From the NCBI GenBank assembly GCA_003049485.1, contig PYST01000061.1, positions 62,001-126,000 on the forward strand: a DNA stretch of 64,000 nucleotides, read 5' to 3'. Source of the DNA: Ophioceras dolichostomum. Taxonomy: Eukaryota > Ascomycota > Sordariomycetes > Magnaporthales > Ophioceraceae. Made by a program: the position numbers and the translations under genes. Below the pieces are notes generated by a model. That model worked only from the letters and a program-made list of their open reading frames with translations, did no database searches and was not told the DNA's origin. Shown here piece after piece: positions 32,164-43,450 of the stretch (the first letter of the stretch is position 1; each line of letters opens with the position of its first letter).

Positions 32164-34912
32164 TTTGCCTCAAGGTCACCTGCCTGGCTGCATGAGGGCG
32201 ACAACGGCTGGCGTTATTTGACGTGTGTGCGTGCGCGGCTAGCTACTGCTTCACCCAACATGCACTAGACACGGCATGGAGCGCGAATGCAAGAAGGGAG
32301 AACGGAAGAAAAAAAAGGGAGGGCGTGCAAGGTGGGAGCTATGGGCTCCGGGGCTGAAGATATATAGGCGAGAACGCGATCTGCTCGCGTTGTGTTGGGC
32401 GGGAGGGGATCAGATAAGGATGGGCGTGTCGGAAGAGGAGGGTGAAGAAAGCGAGCGGAATGAGGGAACGCGAGGGATAAAGGCTCGAGATGAGTGAGTG
32501 AATGTTCCAGACCGCTGGGAGTAGCCCAAAAAAAGATGTCAACCGGTGTGTGGAGGGGTGCGAGGAGGAAGCAGGTCGAAAAATGTGAGCTGGTGCTCTT
32601 ATTACTACGTATTTTTATTTTTATTTCTTTTTTCAGGGTTCCGAAAGGGGCGACGGTAGCAACGAGGAAGGCAGTCCCACCAGAATTCGCCCTCGCACTG
32701 CCTTGCACTCACATCAGTTAGACTCGGGAGGCGGATGTCGGAATAAGGTCACAGGGGGGGAAATTAAAGTGAGACTTATCAACCCGGGGAAGGAACAGAG
32801 GGTTTCTCTCATCAGCACGTCCACAGGGATTGATGAATGACCGAGTCGCACCAGATGCCAGGCAGACGGATACCAACATGGCCTCAGTCAATCCATGGTT
32901 CTTCCGCGCATTTCGCTTTACCAACCGTAATCGCAACCGCTGCACAAGTCCCGTCAATATTATCAGTGATGTCTTTCCACATCCCGTGTTCCGCACTTCC
33001 TGTACAAGTACTTCCCCGTTTCAGATGAACCAATGCTGGGGTTCAGGGAGGTCGTCATGAGGCCGCTCCCGCTGTGTGGTAGGTGACACTTCCTTCAGCC
33101 CACTGCGGCTGAGGGCAGTTGCATGCCTTTCCGCGGTCCAGAACTCCCATCTAGCCTCATCGGGCCACTTCTCACCCTTGCACACAACCCCTTTTTTTCC
33201 AATTAGCTGCAGACAGATCATGCAAGTCCGTTTCTTTGCAATCTTTTACCATCCTTCAAAATGAAGGGTCCTCGCTCCGGACGCGGTCGAATTTAAAGAA
33301 GAAGAAAAAAAAAGTGCGCTTAGGACGTGGTTCCTAGGCCGCACACTTCTCTCAGGGATCCACGACTTCGTATGCTCCCAAAGGTCAGAGCCAGCCATCG
33401 CATCCATTCAGGCATCCTCTCCTGATGCCCTCGTTGGGGGTGGCCCGGCATGCCTCTTTGGGGCGTGTGGTTGCATTTCGCACGCGCCCTCATCCCATCT
33501 GTCATCCTGGAGCCACAGGTGCAGTGCACCATCTCACCTCTTCACTTTCATCAAGCATGAGCCAGCCAGCCAACCACCTGAGACATGGGAACAACGGTGC
33601 AAGAATGTGGCGCACGCAGATTGGGTTTGCCATCGTTCGCAGAGCCTGGCAAACGAATTGGCACAGAGTCACGGAAGTAACAGGCGAGCCGATTTTCGTA
33701 TGTACAGGTACGGATACATACACCATCGAGGACGGAAGGGATTGTGAGATTGGTGCTGGCCACCTTTGGAGACACTCGAGGCCAGGCAGGTCGGACAAAG
33801 CCGAGTCTGGCACCTGCCATCTGAATGTATGCGTCCGTCGCAACGACGAACGGGAATTCCCACGATCCACAATCTCAGATGGAAACGAATATTACGGGTG
33901 CTCCCGCCGATGCCGCGACCACTGTCGTTCAGGGCTTGAGATCGACCTTGGTCCGGGAATACAGTACATACGAACTGAAATTATTGGCGATCGATCGTCT
34001 TGCGCGAATGAACATGTACAGTACAGTACTTCAGGAGTGAGGAATGACCCGACCCACCTCCGGTCCAAAAATCCTCGTCCGTTGCGACAGTGGGAAAAAG
34101 AGCCGGATGCGGGTAGCGATAGCGCCGATATCTTCGGTTGATGAATTGATTGATCAGGCTTGCCGAAGCGACCTCATGCGTTCACGAGCCAAGTCACTGC
34201 CCTCAAGACACACAATCAAGACTCCCAGCATTTCTTAACCCTGCTCTCGCCCAACAGAAGCCCCTGTTGAAGGATGGAGGAAAGAGAAGGATTTGCCTGT
34301 CACCGTTTCAACGGAGGTTGGCGGGAGCATTACGTTGTAAAAGCCCCGCTTACGTGGGACAACGACTACTGAACCGAGGCGCCGCCACTTTCCGTCTCAG
34401 CGGTCAGAAGCATCCTGATAGGCACGAACATGAGCAGAGGTTGTGCAGTTGAATGCAATTTTAATTGGTCAGGTTGGTGCCTGTTGGAAGACACCTGCGG
34501 TATGTATGTACAATAATTAAACATTCCCCATCACGGGAGCGACTCTTGCAGGTATCGAAAAAAGAAAACCTTGATAGTGTAGTAGGGAAAAAGAGTTCAT
34601 CTCTCTCTCACCTCAGAGTCTCACCTGACCATCCCCTAATGAACAATCAAATGCAAAGCTTAGGTTTTGAGTGTGGGACGCGAAAGGCAGACGAGAAAGG
34701 CAGAGCAAAGACGAAAACAAACGGTGGAGAACGACGACGAAAAAGCAGAGCTCGCAACGACCCGAGATTATCAGTATCATCATCATCATCATCATCAGCT
34801 ATTCCACCGAAACTCGACCTGCCTCGCCTCCCCAATTCCGATTCATATTCTCTCCCCCCATCTCGCCCCCGCAGCCCCGGCAGCCCCGGCAGCCTCGGCA
34901 TCATGATCCCGA
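32164..34912. other. 2.7-kb intergenic region
   Basis: It holds the glycosyltransferase promoter side and the 3' side of the SRA-YDG gene. An ATG-initiated open frame at 33425-34141 (238 codons) has no recognisable feature and is not called. A short (ATC)n run is listed separately. Confidence 0.5.
34776..34796. repeat. (ATC)7 microsatellite
   Basis: Seven perfect ATC units lie in non-coding DNA about 115 bp downstream of the SRA-YDG gene's stop codon. Confidence 0.93.
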
Positions 34913-36493
34913 CTAGTACGGAACGTGAATGCGCTCGAAGTCGGCGACCTGAGCCGGAGACGGGGAGCTAACACAGATCTCCTCGAGGTCGCGCTGGCCC
35001 GGACAGCGCTCGAGCCTGAACTGCCAGTACCGGCCGCCCTTCTTGTTCTTGACGTCGCTGCGCTTCGACTTGATTTCGTAGAGCCCGTCGTACCGGATGC
35101 CGACCGACGGCGCCCACTCGGATTTGCTATGGCTGCGGAGGACGCGGACGGGGTGGCTGGTGCGCCTGAGCGCGTTCGTGGCGTTGGATTCGATGGCCTT
35201 GTCGGGGTCCTCGTTCGCGTGGCTCTTCGACCCGGAGTAGTACAGCACGTTGCCGCTGTCGTGGTCGAGGTCGTCGTAGGTGCCGCTGACCACGATGGAG
35301 AAGGCACCGGTCTTGACGCTGCCGCAGATTCCACCTTGGGAGCTGCCGTGGGCGCCGCGGACGAGCGCGACGAGTTGCGACGGGAACCACTGGCCCGGCT
35401 CGAGGCTGTTATGGCCGGAAACGGTGGCCGATATCTTGGCCACGAAGGGGTTTAGCCGGTACGAGATTCTGGGTCCCGGGTTCCGGACGACGCCGTGCAT
35501 TATGCCGTGTACACCCCAGATGGGATGGTCTTTGGGAGGCGGCTTCATGGTCTCCAGGTCGTCAACATCTCGAACTGAGGAGCCATGTCTCCGGGCCGTG
35601 CCCGTTTGCGGCTCTGGCTCCGGCTCCGGCTCCGGCTCCACGTCCTCGGCCACGGCACCAAAGTCCACAGCTTCCCAGCCGTCGACGATAGACTTGAATC
35701 GATCGATGATAAACTGCGGGTAGTTGTTTTCCCGCTTTTGAACAATGTCGAAGCAGCTCCGGATGCCTACCTCGTTCCAGAGCTTCGGGGTAATCTCGAT
35801 CGTATCAAGGTACGCGACGAAAGATTTGAGCCTTTTCAGGTACGGTAACAACTCTTCGGCGTCGAGGTCGAGGTTAGGGTGTTTCTTGATCTGCACTTTC
35901 CACTCGGCAACGAGGGGGCGCCGCATGCCGACGATGAAGTTCTTGTTGGCGAGCTCGCTGGATCCTGGGGCATACACGACAATATCGTTGAAGTGCTCCC
36001 AGCGCCGGGGCTGCCTCGCAACGGGCTCCATAACAGCAGGTTCCATGTCGGCGGGCTCCACGGCTGCGGGCGTCATGGGAGCGGGCGCCATGGGTGGGGG
36101 CGCCATGGCAGCAGGCTTTATTGCACCTGGTAGTTCGACCGGATCCTCGGGTACGCGCACCAATTCCATTTCTATTTCGTGAGGGCAATGATCAGCTTCA
36201 GTCAGAATATCGTTGGTTGGGTTCGCCAACCAGCCAGCTGTCAAAAAGCTAGCCTTGAGGATGGGGTGTTGTGGCAGCTCACCAGTGTCGGCGTCATGCG
36301 CCGAAGTATCTTGGGCTTGCTCGATTGGATTGATTGGAGGGGATTGATCCCGAAGAGCGAAAGCCATCGTTTGCTGCCTCCGTTTGGAAGTTGAGTTCGT
36401 GGGAGCGCGAATTCTTTTCTTTTCAGGTGTTCGTTTGTTGCATTGGCCTGTGGCCTTTTTGATATGGTTTTTCCCGAGCCTTGCTATCACCAT
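34913..36493 (-). CDS. SRA-YDG domain protein
   Basis: A single exon of 526 residues from the first ATG. An internal ATG at 36367 would remove a basic 42-residue leader (KKATGQCNKRTPEKKRIR), possibly a nuclear signal. Residues ~126-158 are a Met/Pro/Ala repeat, and 286-295 alternate Glu-Pro. Residues ~168-280 form a helical region of unknown type. Residues ~321-500 are an SRA (SET and RING associated) domain. It shows WGVHGIMHGVV, LVALVRGAHGSSQGGICGSV, SGTYDDLDHDSGNVLYYSGS, HPVRVLRSH, the YDG motif (468-470) in VGIRYDGLYEI, and a final RYWQFRLERCPGQ. SRA domains bind modified or hemimethylated cytosine DNA (UHRF1, plant SUVH proteins). No RING, PHD or SET domain is present. A DNA-modification-reading role is plausible but inferred. 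It lies in an otherwise gene-poor stretch. Confidence 0.85.
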   Translation of the reverse strand: MVIARLGKNHIKKATGQCNKRTPEKKRIRAPTNSTSKRRQQTMAFALRDQSPPINPIEQAQDTSAHDADTGELPQHPILKASFLTAGWLANPTNDILTEADHCPHEIEMELVRVPEDPVELPGAIKPAAMAPPPMAPAPMTPAAVEPADMEPAVMEPVARQPRRWEHFNDIVVYAPGSSELANKNFIVGMRRPLVAEWKVQIKKHPNLDLDAEELLPYLKRLKSFVAYLDTIEITPKLWNEVGIRSCFDIVQKRENNYPQFIIDRFKSIVDGWEAVDFGAVAEDVEPEPEPEPEPQTGTARRHGSSVRDVDDLETMKPPPKDHPIWGVHGIMHGVVRNPGPRISYRLNPFVAKISATVSGHNSLEPGQWFPSQLVALVRGAHGSSQGGICGSVKTGAFSIVVSGTYDDLDHDSGNVLYYSGSKSHANEDPDKAIESNATNALRRTSHPVRVLRSHSKSEWAPSVGIRYDGLYEIKSKRSDVKNKKGGRYWQFRLERCPGQRDLEEICVSSPSPAQVADFERIHVPY

Positions 36494-39400
36494 GATCTCA
36501 TATGCCGGACCTTAAAGTAGGTCCTTCCTTGTTGACGTGGCTGCCGAAGGAACAGACGTTAGTCGTGCTGGGTTGCAGTTGCCCGGCCGTTTGGGTCGAG
36601 GTTTCAAAAGCCACCTAAACTTCATGTGTTGCTTCCGGCCGCTACCGGCGAAGGAAACGGATCATGCGGCTCAGCGCCGGGGCCGGGCCACCAGCTCCAC
36701 CGGCGGCCTCCGAGTGTACCAGACAATTGGGCAGGAGAGGAAGGGGAAAAACGAAGAAAACCCGGCTCCATCGGTGCAATTTTGCAAGTCACCACTGATT
36801 CAACGTCATCAATTGATTGAACATCCTCTCATTGCATTGTCGTGTCGCGGCGCACTCATTGCAAACAATATCTCAAACCACCATTCCGCCGACCGCGGAG
36901 CGAGGCGTGCCTCCTCAAATTAATGCTTCCTTAATTGAAGCACAGAGGAAACTACACACAATGATGCGCCGAATTAATTGAAATGGACAACGCCGTTGAT
37001 CTAACTTACGCGGGACTTCACACAGGGTGCTCCTTTTCTACAGTATCTTGGGTTAGCAGTGGCAAAGTTGTGTGCTGGTAAGCTGCGTTGAGTGGTTGCG
37101 TTTCTTTTGGAAAAAGAAAAAAAAAAAAAAGAAAAAAATGGTTACAAATTAAACAAAGGAATCCGTCCCCTATTTATACCTGCAAAATTTACTTGCGGGG
37201 CGCCAAGGTTTAGCGACTTGTCAGAGAATCCTTAAGAACCCTGCAGCTTCAGCAGAACCTTACTGTGAAGTTGAGCATGGCGATAGCGAGCTTGTGTTGT
37301 GATGGCGCAGTATCTGATATCCGTTGCACAGAGGGAGAGAAGTTATATTCGCCAAAGCGCATTACGGACCAAGTTTCAGGTCCTGGCCGGCTTCCTGTGG
37401 TGAGATTGAGTTTGCGAGGGCGCCGAGCTACGGGGCCGTTGGGGTCCCCGCAAAATGGGGGCCCGGACCCCCGTCCTGCCCCGAGTGGGGTACGGAAACC
37501 CGGGTCAAAGCCATATCGCTGCTCTTCGAACCCACGGCGCGTTAGGAATCCCGGTCGTGCTCGATCCGGGCAAGGGCTGGCTGCCGCCTGCATCGTCCGG
37601 CCATTTCTGAATTATGCTTCCACCTTCTTCTCAGGGGACTTGCGTGCACTGTTTCATGGTGCCAGCCACGAACCAGATGTTCCAAGCTCACCGAGAGAAA
37701 TTGCATCGGTCTCACCGGAGAGCGCAAGTACTACCACGCCGGAGGTTCGTCTGTGAAGCACAGCCTTCGACCGTGTGAATGGCAAAGACACCCCTAGACA
37801 AGCATGACAGTAGTGCCGCAAGTTCAGTGACAAACAGATCCTCCTCCATGAGGCCACTAGCATGAAGCTCATCGCTGGAGGTTGTTTATTCGGCGATGGG
37901 GTGTGTGGTTGGCGAGACCTAGAACGAACTTTCGCCCGAGAAACGCGTACCTGGCTATCTAAGGAAGGTAGAGAGGGCTGCCTGGAGACACTGGAAGCCT
38001 TGAGGTCTGACCGCTGGAGTGGGGCAACAGTCATCGTGAGTTCATCCAGCATCAGCTGAAGCATCCATCCAGGATGCTTCTACTGCAAGTCCACTGATGC
38101 TCACGTCTAATACTCAGGACGTGCCGCTTTATCGACTCGCTGCCGCCTAGACACGTTCCAAACTAGACGGTGAAGCCCGGAGAGTCGAAGCATCGTCTGC
38201 CACAAAGACTCCTCCACGCACAACGTTATCGTCGACCTGGATGCCTATCAAGGTGAAGGCACCCATCGACTGGTCGATTGGGAGTATTGCCGGCTTCTTC
38301 TCAGCAGAATTCGAGTGCAGGTTTTTCGGTCACCCCGAGTCCTCGGTTGCGCTCAAGGGTGAAGAAGACGACAAGGATCAGTTGCTGGACATAGTGATCG
38401 AGAATACGGGGGAACGAAGGAGAGTGATATGGTACAACACAGAAAGCGTCACCAGACCCTTTCTATCGCAGAAGGGCCTCGTCACCCCGCACAACCGTAG
38501 GTACCCACGCACCTCGTTAACAGGACCAAGAAAGCTTCCAAGAGGCCTAGAGAGACTGAGATAAAATATTTCAGTGCATAACCAGTCTTCGCTGTACTTC
38601 GGCCGTTGGGAGTGGCCATCGAGGAGCTCGACGGTGAATGAACAGTAGAAGCCAAGGCGCAAACTACGACATGGAACCTTACAAATAGTTCAGCCCTATC
38701 TCGCAGCAAGGGCATGCAGCAGAGCCTCCTATGCGAAGGGCGGCAGCCGCCGACTTTAGAGATGTCGGGCGAGGGTGACGATACAGAGAGAAACTGGGCA
38801 CTTGGAGGGGTGATTTTTATAGCGGGGGCGAAAGATGCGAGTCACAGACTCGCAGCTTCGAACCCACGGCCGCCCTGAAGTTTGTTGTCGAGACAAGATT
38901 GATGACCAAGGCCTCATCAGTGGGCCGGCCCGCAAAATAAGGTGAGGAAGAAAGCTCTGAGGAGTCCTCCTAGTCAGATGCGACCGCACGTGAAGTGGTT
39001 TGCTTGGGACGAGTGCATCTACCGAACTCACACATCACAATCGCTATCTCAGCACCAGATGTTCGTCGTGGATACCCACTTGCTATGAATGATTGAGCAT
39101 ATATGCACATATTAAGACCTTCCCTTTCGATCGAGGTTTTTCCAGGCTCGGCACTTTATTGTGCATTCGCATTGATTGCGGCTGCATGCCCAATGCTTTG
39201 GCAATCCGGCGCTACGGTTCAGCTTCTGGGGCCCCCCTGTTTCCAGTTTTCAGCCCTCGGAGCCACCAAGGGAAATTCACTCGCCCGCCGCCGCCCCCTC
39301 CTTTCACCAGAGGAGAGAGAAAGGGCTAAAGTAGGCGGTACCACAGTAATCGTCCTCGAAAGAACAGGGGCTGGCCAGGCCTTTTGCCAAGTGCTGTCGG

Positions 39401-40048
39401 CGTCCGGCAGACCGGCACTCATTGAGGCAGATCATCGCTTGATTGCGATGCTTTCGCTTGGCCCGTACGTGCGAAAGGGGAACACCTGGGTGGGCGGCGG
39501 TGAGTGCCGCTTTGCTCGACTTGGCCTAACCCGTGCCCAGATGGGAGCTGAAAATCGCAAAAACGCCACGCCACGCAAGACCCAGTTCTCATTGGGTCTG
39601 CGTTGCTGGGGTTCACGATGATGGTGTGTGCCTGGCCCCTTGGCTGGCCCAGCCTGCCTTCGGGTTCGGAACCCGACGTGGGATTCGGTCCTCCTCCTTT
39701 CTCTCTTTTTCATTTCGAGGCACTTCTCCTCTTTCCTACATACAGTATCTCTTCATTGCAATTGCCTCTCTCGCGGCTCTTGCTCGGGTTGTGCCGTCTT
39801 GACTGCGTGGCGTTCCCAATCGATCGGTACAGCTTCGTGATCGCGGGCGACGAGAGAGCGTGGTGTTGTTGTTGTTTCCCGGCGTGGCACGACTCGGCCT
39901 GCGCCCAACCCACTGGAGCTGAACGAAGCACCTGGATTGATCTGCGCATTCTGACCTCCCAATTTCCCGCACCTCTCATCTTGCTGCTCTTTGTTCTCCC
40001 TCCCTCATCGCGTGCCCGTGTCTTGCCTCCCAAAAACGCGAGTTCAAG
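36494..40048. other. 3.5-kb gene-poor region
   Basis: No recognised gene. An A-rich tract (37110-37139) and one short hairpin are visible. A 107-codon ATG frame at 38241-38564 has ordinary amino-acid composition but no known motif and no clear splice partners, so it is left uncalled. The last ~500 bases look like a CT-rich promoter/leader of the gene at 40049. Confidence 0.45.
38058..38080. repeat. Short perfect hairpin
   Basis: GAAGCATCC and GGATGCTTC are perfect reverse complements, separated by five bases, in non-coding DNA. Confidence 0.8.
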
Positions 40049-42375
40049 ATGGTCGCCGCGCCAGCCATCACGCCGGCGCCGAACTTGGCGCTGGCGAATG
40101 CCCAAGGCCTCATGCCACGGGCGACGACCGACTTCTCACTTGGATTTGACTGCATTGTAAGTAGTCACGGGCATTGGAGTGCTCAGCGAACCCCAGCCAG
40201 CCTGGATCATCAAGGATCACTGACCCAGAGATCTAATACATAGGATTACAACAAAGTCCTCGGCTGCGACAATGGCATCGTCAATTGCATCACCAGCGTT
40301 GCCTACCAGTCGAACTATCTGGACGGCTACACTTCCTGCTACTGCAACTATGGCTGGGACTACCTTACATGCTTTTACTCGGCCATCCCGGCGACATGTG
40401 CTGCACAGATAGGCCTCGGTGCCGGTCAGTCTTCTATAGCCTTGCCCATTCCCGGCCTGTTGGGTTGGTTGTGTTTACTAACTCTCCTCTCTCGCCTCGC
40501 AGATTTCGCGAACTACCAGATCTCCTACTTCCAGAGCGCATGCGGGAGCGTTCCCGCCAGCATCATGGCTCAGATCACGCCTCCGTGAGTCTTACCGCCC
40601 TGGGATTGAAGCTTGCCAGTGCATAGAAATTGGGGAAAGCGGTCTACTAACTCATGGGGTATCTGCCCATTATCCGTGCAACAGATCCATTGTCTCGCTC
40701 TCGCTGACGTACGTTCACGCCCCTTCGATCTGTCCCAGCAGCCACTCAAGCCGGCTGTCTTCTCGAAGTGTCATGATCTCTATCTTCATCTAACAAGAAG
40801 CCTCCAAACAGCACTGTCCGAAGCACGCGCCTCTCGACACGCTCAACGCCGCCTCCGAGGACGGGGACTCCTCTCTTCACCGGAACCGGAAAGCTCATCT
40901 CGGGCAGGTGCTCGTCCACGTCGTTCACCCTCGTCGATGCCGGCTCGACTGTCTACTGGGCCGGCTTCGTGGGCTGTATCAACGACCGCCCCGAATGCTG
41001 CCCCTGGTCCGCGGCGAGGAACACGGCTGCCGAGGGCGGCACGCAGACCGAGAATAGGATGGGCGCCGCGTATCCCTCGCCCGCCGACGGGGGCTTGCTG
41101 ACCCTGGCCAAGTGCGCTGATGATTACTACTCGATTTCTGGCTCGTGCTGTCCCAAGTGAGTGTCCCGCTTGTCTATGCCATGTGCCAAATTTCTAGTTT
41201 GCCTCCCTGTCTCTCTGGAACGCCGACACTGACTATCAAACAGCGGCTACTTCCCCTTCACCAGCCAGGTCGGAGGCCAGACGCCCTGCTACTCGTCCAT
41301 GAACCGCATGACCACCGCGCCCACGCTCACGGCCAACGTCCTGGGTGAGCCCACCGACACGTCCAAGCCCACTTCCGCCGTCGTCAACCTTGTCTGGGCC
41401 GTGCAGTACCCCGTCACCAGCTCCGGCGGCGGCTCCTCGGCCGGCCTGTCGACCGGTGCCATCGCGGGCATCGCCGTCGGCGGCCTCGGCGCCGTCGCCC
41501 TCGTCGTCGCTGCAGTCGTCATGCTCTTCAGATACAGGCGCAAGCCCAACGCGCCTGCTCCCGCCCCTGGCGCACCCGCCGCCGCTATGGCCGGAGGAGC
41601 GCCGGCCGGCTCTGAGAAGATCGTGGTGGCCAACACGCTCCCCGTCGAGGCCCAGCCCAACATGCCGCCGCAGTTCGGGTCACCACCGCCCCCTCAGATG
41701 CAGGTGCAAGGCAACGGCTTCCCGCCGCCCGTCATGGCCGGCCAGGGCATGATGACCCCGCCGCCAGGCGTCCAGTTCGTGCCTCAGCAGCCCGTGCAGG
41801 TGGGCATGGTTCCATACGGCGCGCCCGGCCAGGTCCCGCACTGGGGTTCTTCGCCTCCGCCGCCGTCCTCCATCGGCGGCCCGCCCTCGCATTTCACCAA
41901 CACGCCACCGCCTGTGGGCACCTGGCCGTCCCCACCGCCCCCTTCGTTGGCCGCGGACCCGAACGCCGCCGCCGCCATTGCGCGCTATAGCAACCAGAGC
42001 AGCAGCGTCGTGGGCGGCAGCGAGATCAGCAGCCTGAGCGGCCAGGCCCCGCTCGTCCCGCAGGTTCCGCAGCAGCCGGGCGGCAGTCCCGGCGCCGCGG
42101 CCGTGCTGGTGCCGCACTACAGCGGTGGCGGCGCGGGCAGCCCGCCGCCGCTCGGTCCTGGGTATGCGCAGCCCGCGTACGGGCAGCCGCACCCCGGCGT
42201 GATCGCCGAGGCGGACGAGGGCCGGTTCGGATACGCCGCGCCGCAAAACCGGACCGGCACGCCGGCCGGCGGGTACATGGGCGAGGAGATGCCCGCGCAG
42301 ACGCCTGCGCCGGGCTTCGGGCAGCAGTATCAGGTCCCTCCTGGGGGTCCTGGCCAGGTCTACCAGGTGCCCTAG
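40049..42375 (+). CDS. Six-exon single-pass membrane protein with cysteine-rich N-terminal half
   Basis: Exons inferred at 40049-40156, 40244-40424, 40503-40584, 40685-40708, 40812-41156 and 41244-42375 give about 623 residues. All junctions are GT-AG and in frame (phases 0,1,2,2,2). The N-terminal half is rich in cysteine: FDCI, LGCDNGIVNCITSV, SCYCNYGWDYLTCFY, GCINDRPECCPW, SISGSCCPNGYFPF. It is interrupted by Ser/Thr-rich stretches, suggesting a disulfide-bonded extracellular domain. A Gly/Ser linker leads to one transmembrane helix (AGIAVGGLGAVALVVAAVVM), followed by FRYRRK and a ~250-residue Pro/Gly/Gln-rich cytoplasmic tail. No classical signal peptide is evident after MVAAPAITPAPN. The layout recalls fungal cell-surface sensors, but I do not recognise the family. 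Exon 4, only 24 nt, is the least certain exon. Confidence 0.7.
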
Positions 42376-43450
42376 CAGCCGCAGGGGCCGCAGGGGTATC
42401 CGCCTCCATGAAGGGGGAGACTAGGCATGTAGAATAATGCTCATGTTTGGTTTTCTTCCTCTTTTCGGCGATCTCGAAGAGAAACAAATGCATGATCTAA
42501 GAATGGAGGCAATCGGCTCGGGATTGTTGAGGGCTCGTTGGTGGAGCTGCGCTGGACAAGAGTCTGTAATTTAGCACTGTCTTCTCCCTGTGAGCTTTTG
42601 TTTTTGCTGTCCTTTGAACGATGGATAGCTGGGAAGCGGCGACACCTTTCGCCATACACACTTGCTTCTCGTCAGGAACACGGGCTGTTCGATGTTGGGA
42701 TTGGGGGGCCCGGAATATACGAGTACGTGAGGATACCAATTTGCTTGTGAGAGGAGCTATGTAATGACGGGCTGAACAACAACACTGGAATCTTTTGGTG
42801 TTCTTTGCCTTCCCAGAATACGACCTAAAGTTGCTTGTCTTTGCGATTTAAATGAGACGTGTCGACAACAAGCTAGTACATGGATGTCTGCGCGTCGATG
42901 GCAATGAAAGAGGGAGCAATCTGAGATTAGAAGTTAAGATACAATCTTGGTCCTTGAACCGCGGAGACTGGTAAACATGGGCAGTGTGTTGGTGAGAAAA
43001 TGGACCATGGAAACATATAATGCTAGACAAAATGACAAGAGAGAAACCAAGATATGGATACAGTCTTGGGGATACCTAGTTGCAAACAACGGAAATATTG
43101 TGTGCGCAATCTTGATGCCCTGGGTTTGGTCCTTCGCGTTCTTCCAAGGTCCCCATTCCTCTCTCCTCCTCTTGATCGATCGAACGTCGGCGAGTTTGAC
43201 CTGCCTCGTCCGTTCGTCGTCCAGAATTCCTTGTTTGGCATGCTGTTGTCGAAAGGGGGAATGAATGCAGTGGGGGAAATCTGAAAGATGGATTTCGTAT
43301 GTTTCGGGAGGCTTTGTTGGAGGAATCAGATGGACCGATATAACATACAAAGAGACGTGAGCAGTAATTCTAGAAGGAGGGCTTGGCTGGCTTGAGTAGT
43401 AGAATCAGGTTGCTTCAACGTATCTTAGGGCGCAGGTGGGGCAGGGGGGA
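42376..43450. other. Convergent intergenic region
   Basis: The membrane-protein gene and the minus-strand zinc-cluster-like gene converge here. Only 3' UTR-like sequence is seen, with no protein-like frame. Confidence 0.5.

Noticed and set aside
33425..34141. 238-codon ATG frame in the gap between the glycosyltransferase and SRA genes
   Set aside because: No domain, no neighbouring splice signals that extend it, and residue composition is random-like. Kept as a possible but unsupported ORF.
37249..37593. Minus-strand 114-codon frame in the gene-poor region
   Set aside because: No recognisable motif, and plus-strand frames overlap it; not enough to call a gene or transposon relic.
37517..38882. 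Two CTTCGAACCCACGGC matches resembling tRNA T-loop B boxes (near 37517 and 38866)
   Set aside because: No acceptor, D or anticodon stems can be folded around either on either strand; at most a short shared sequence.
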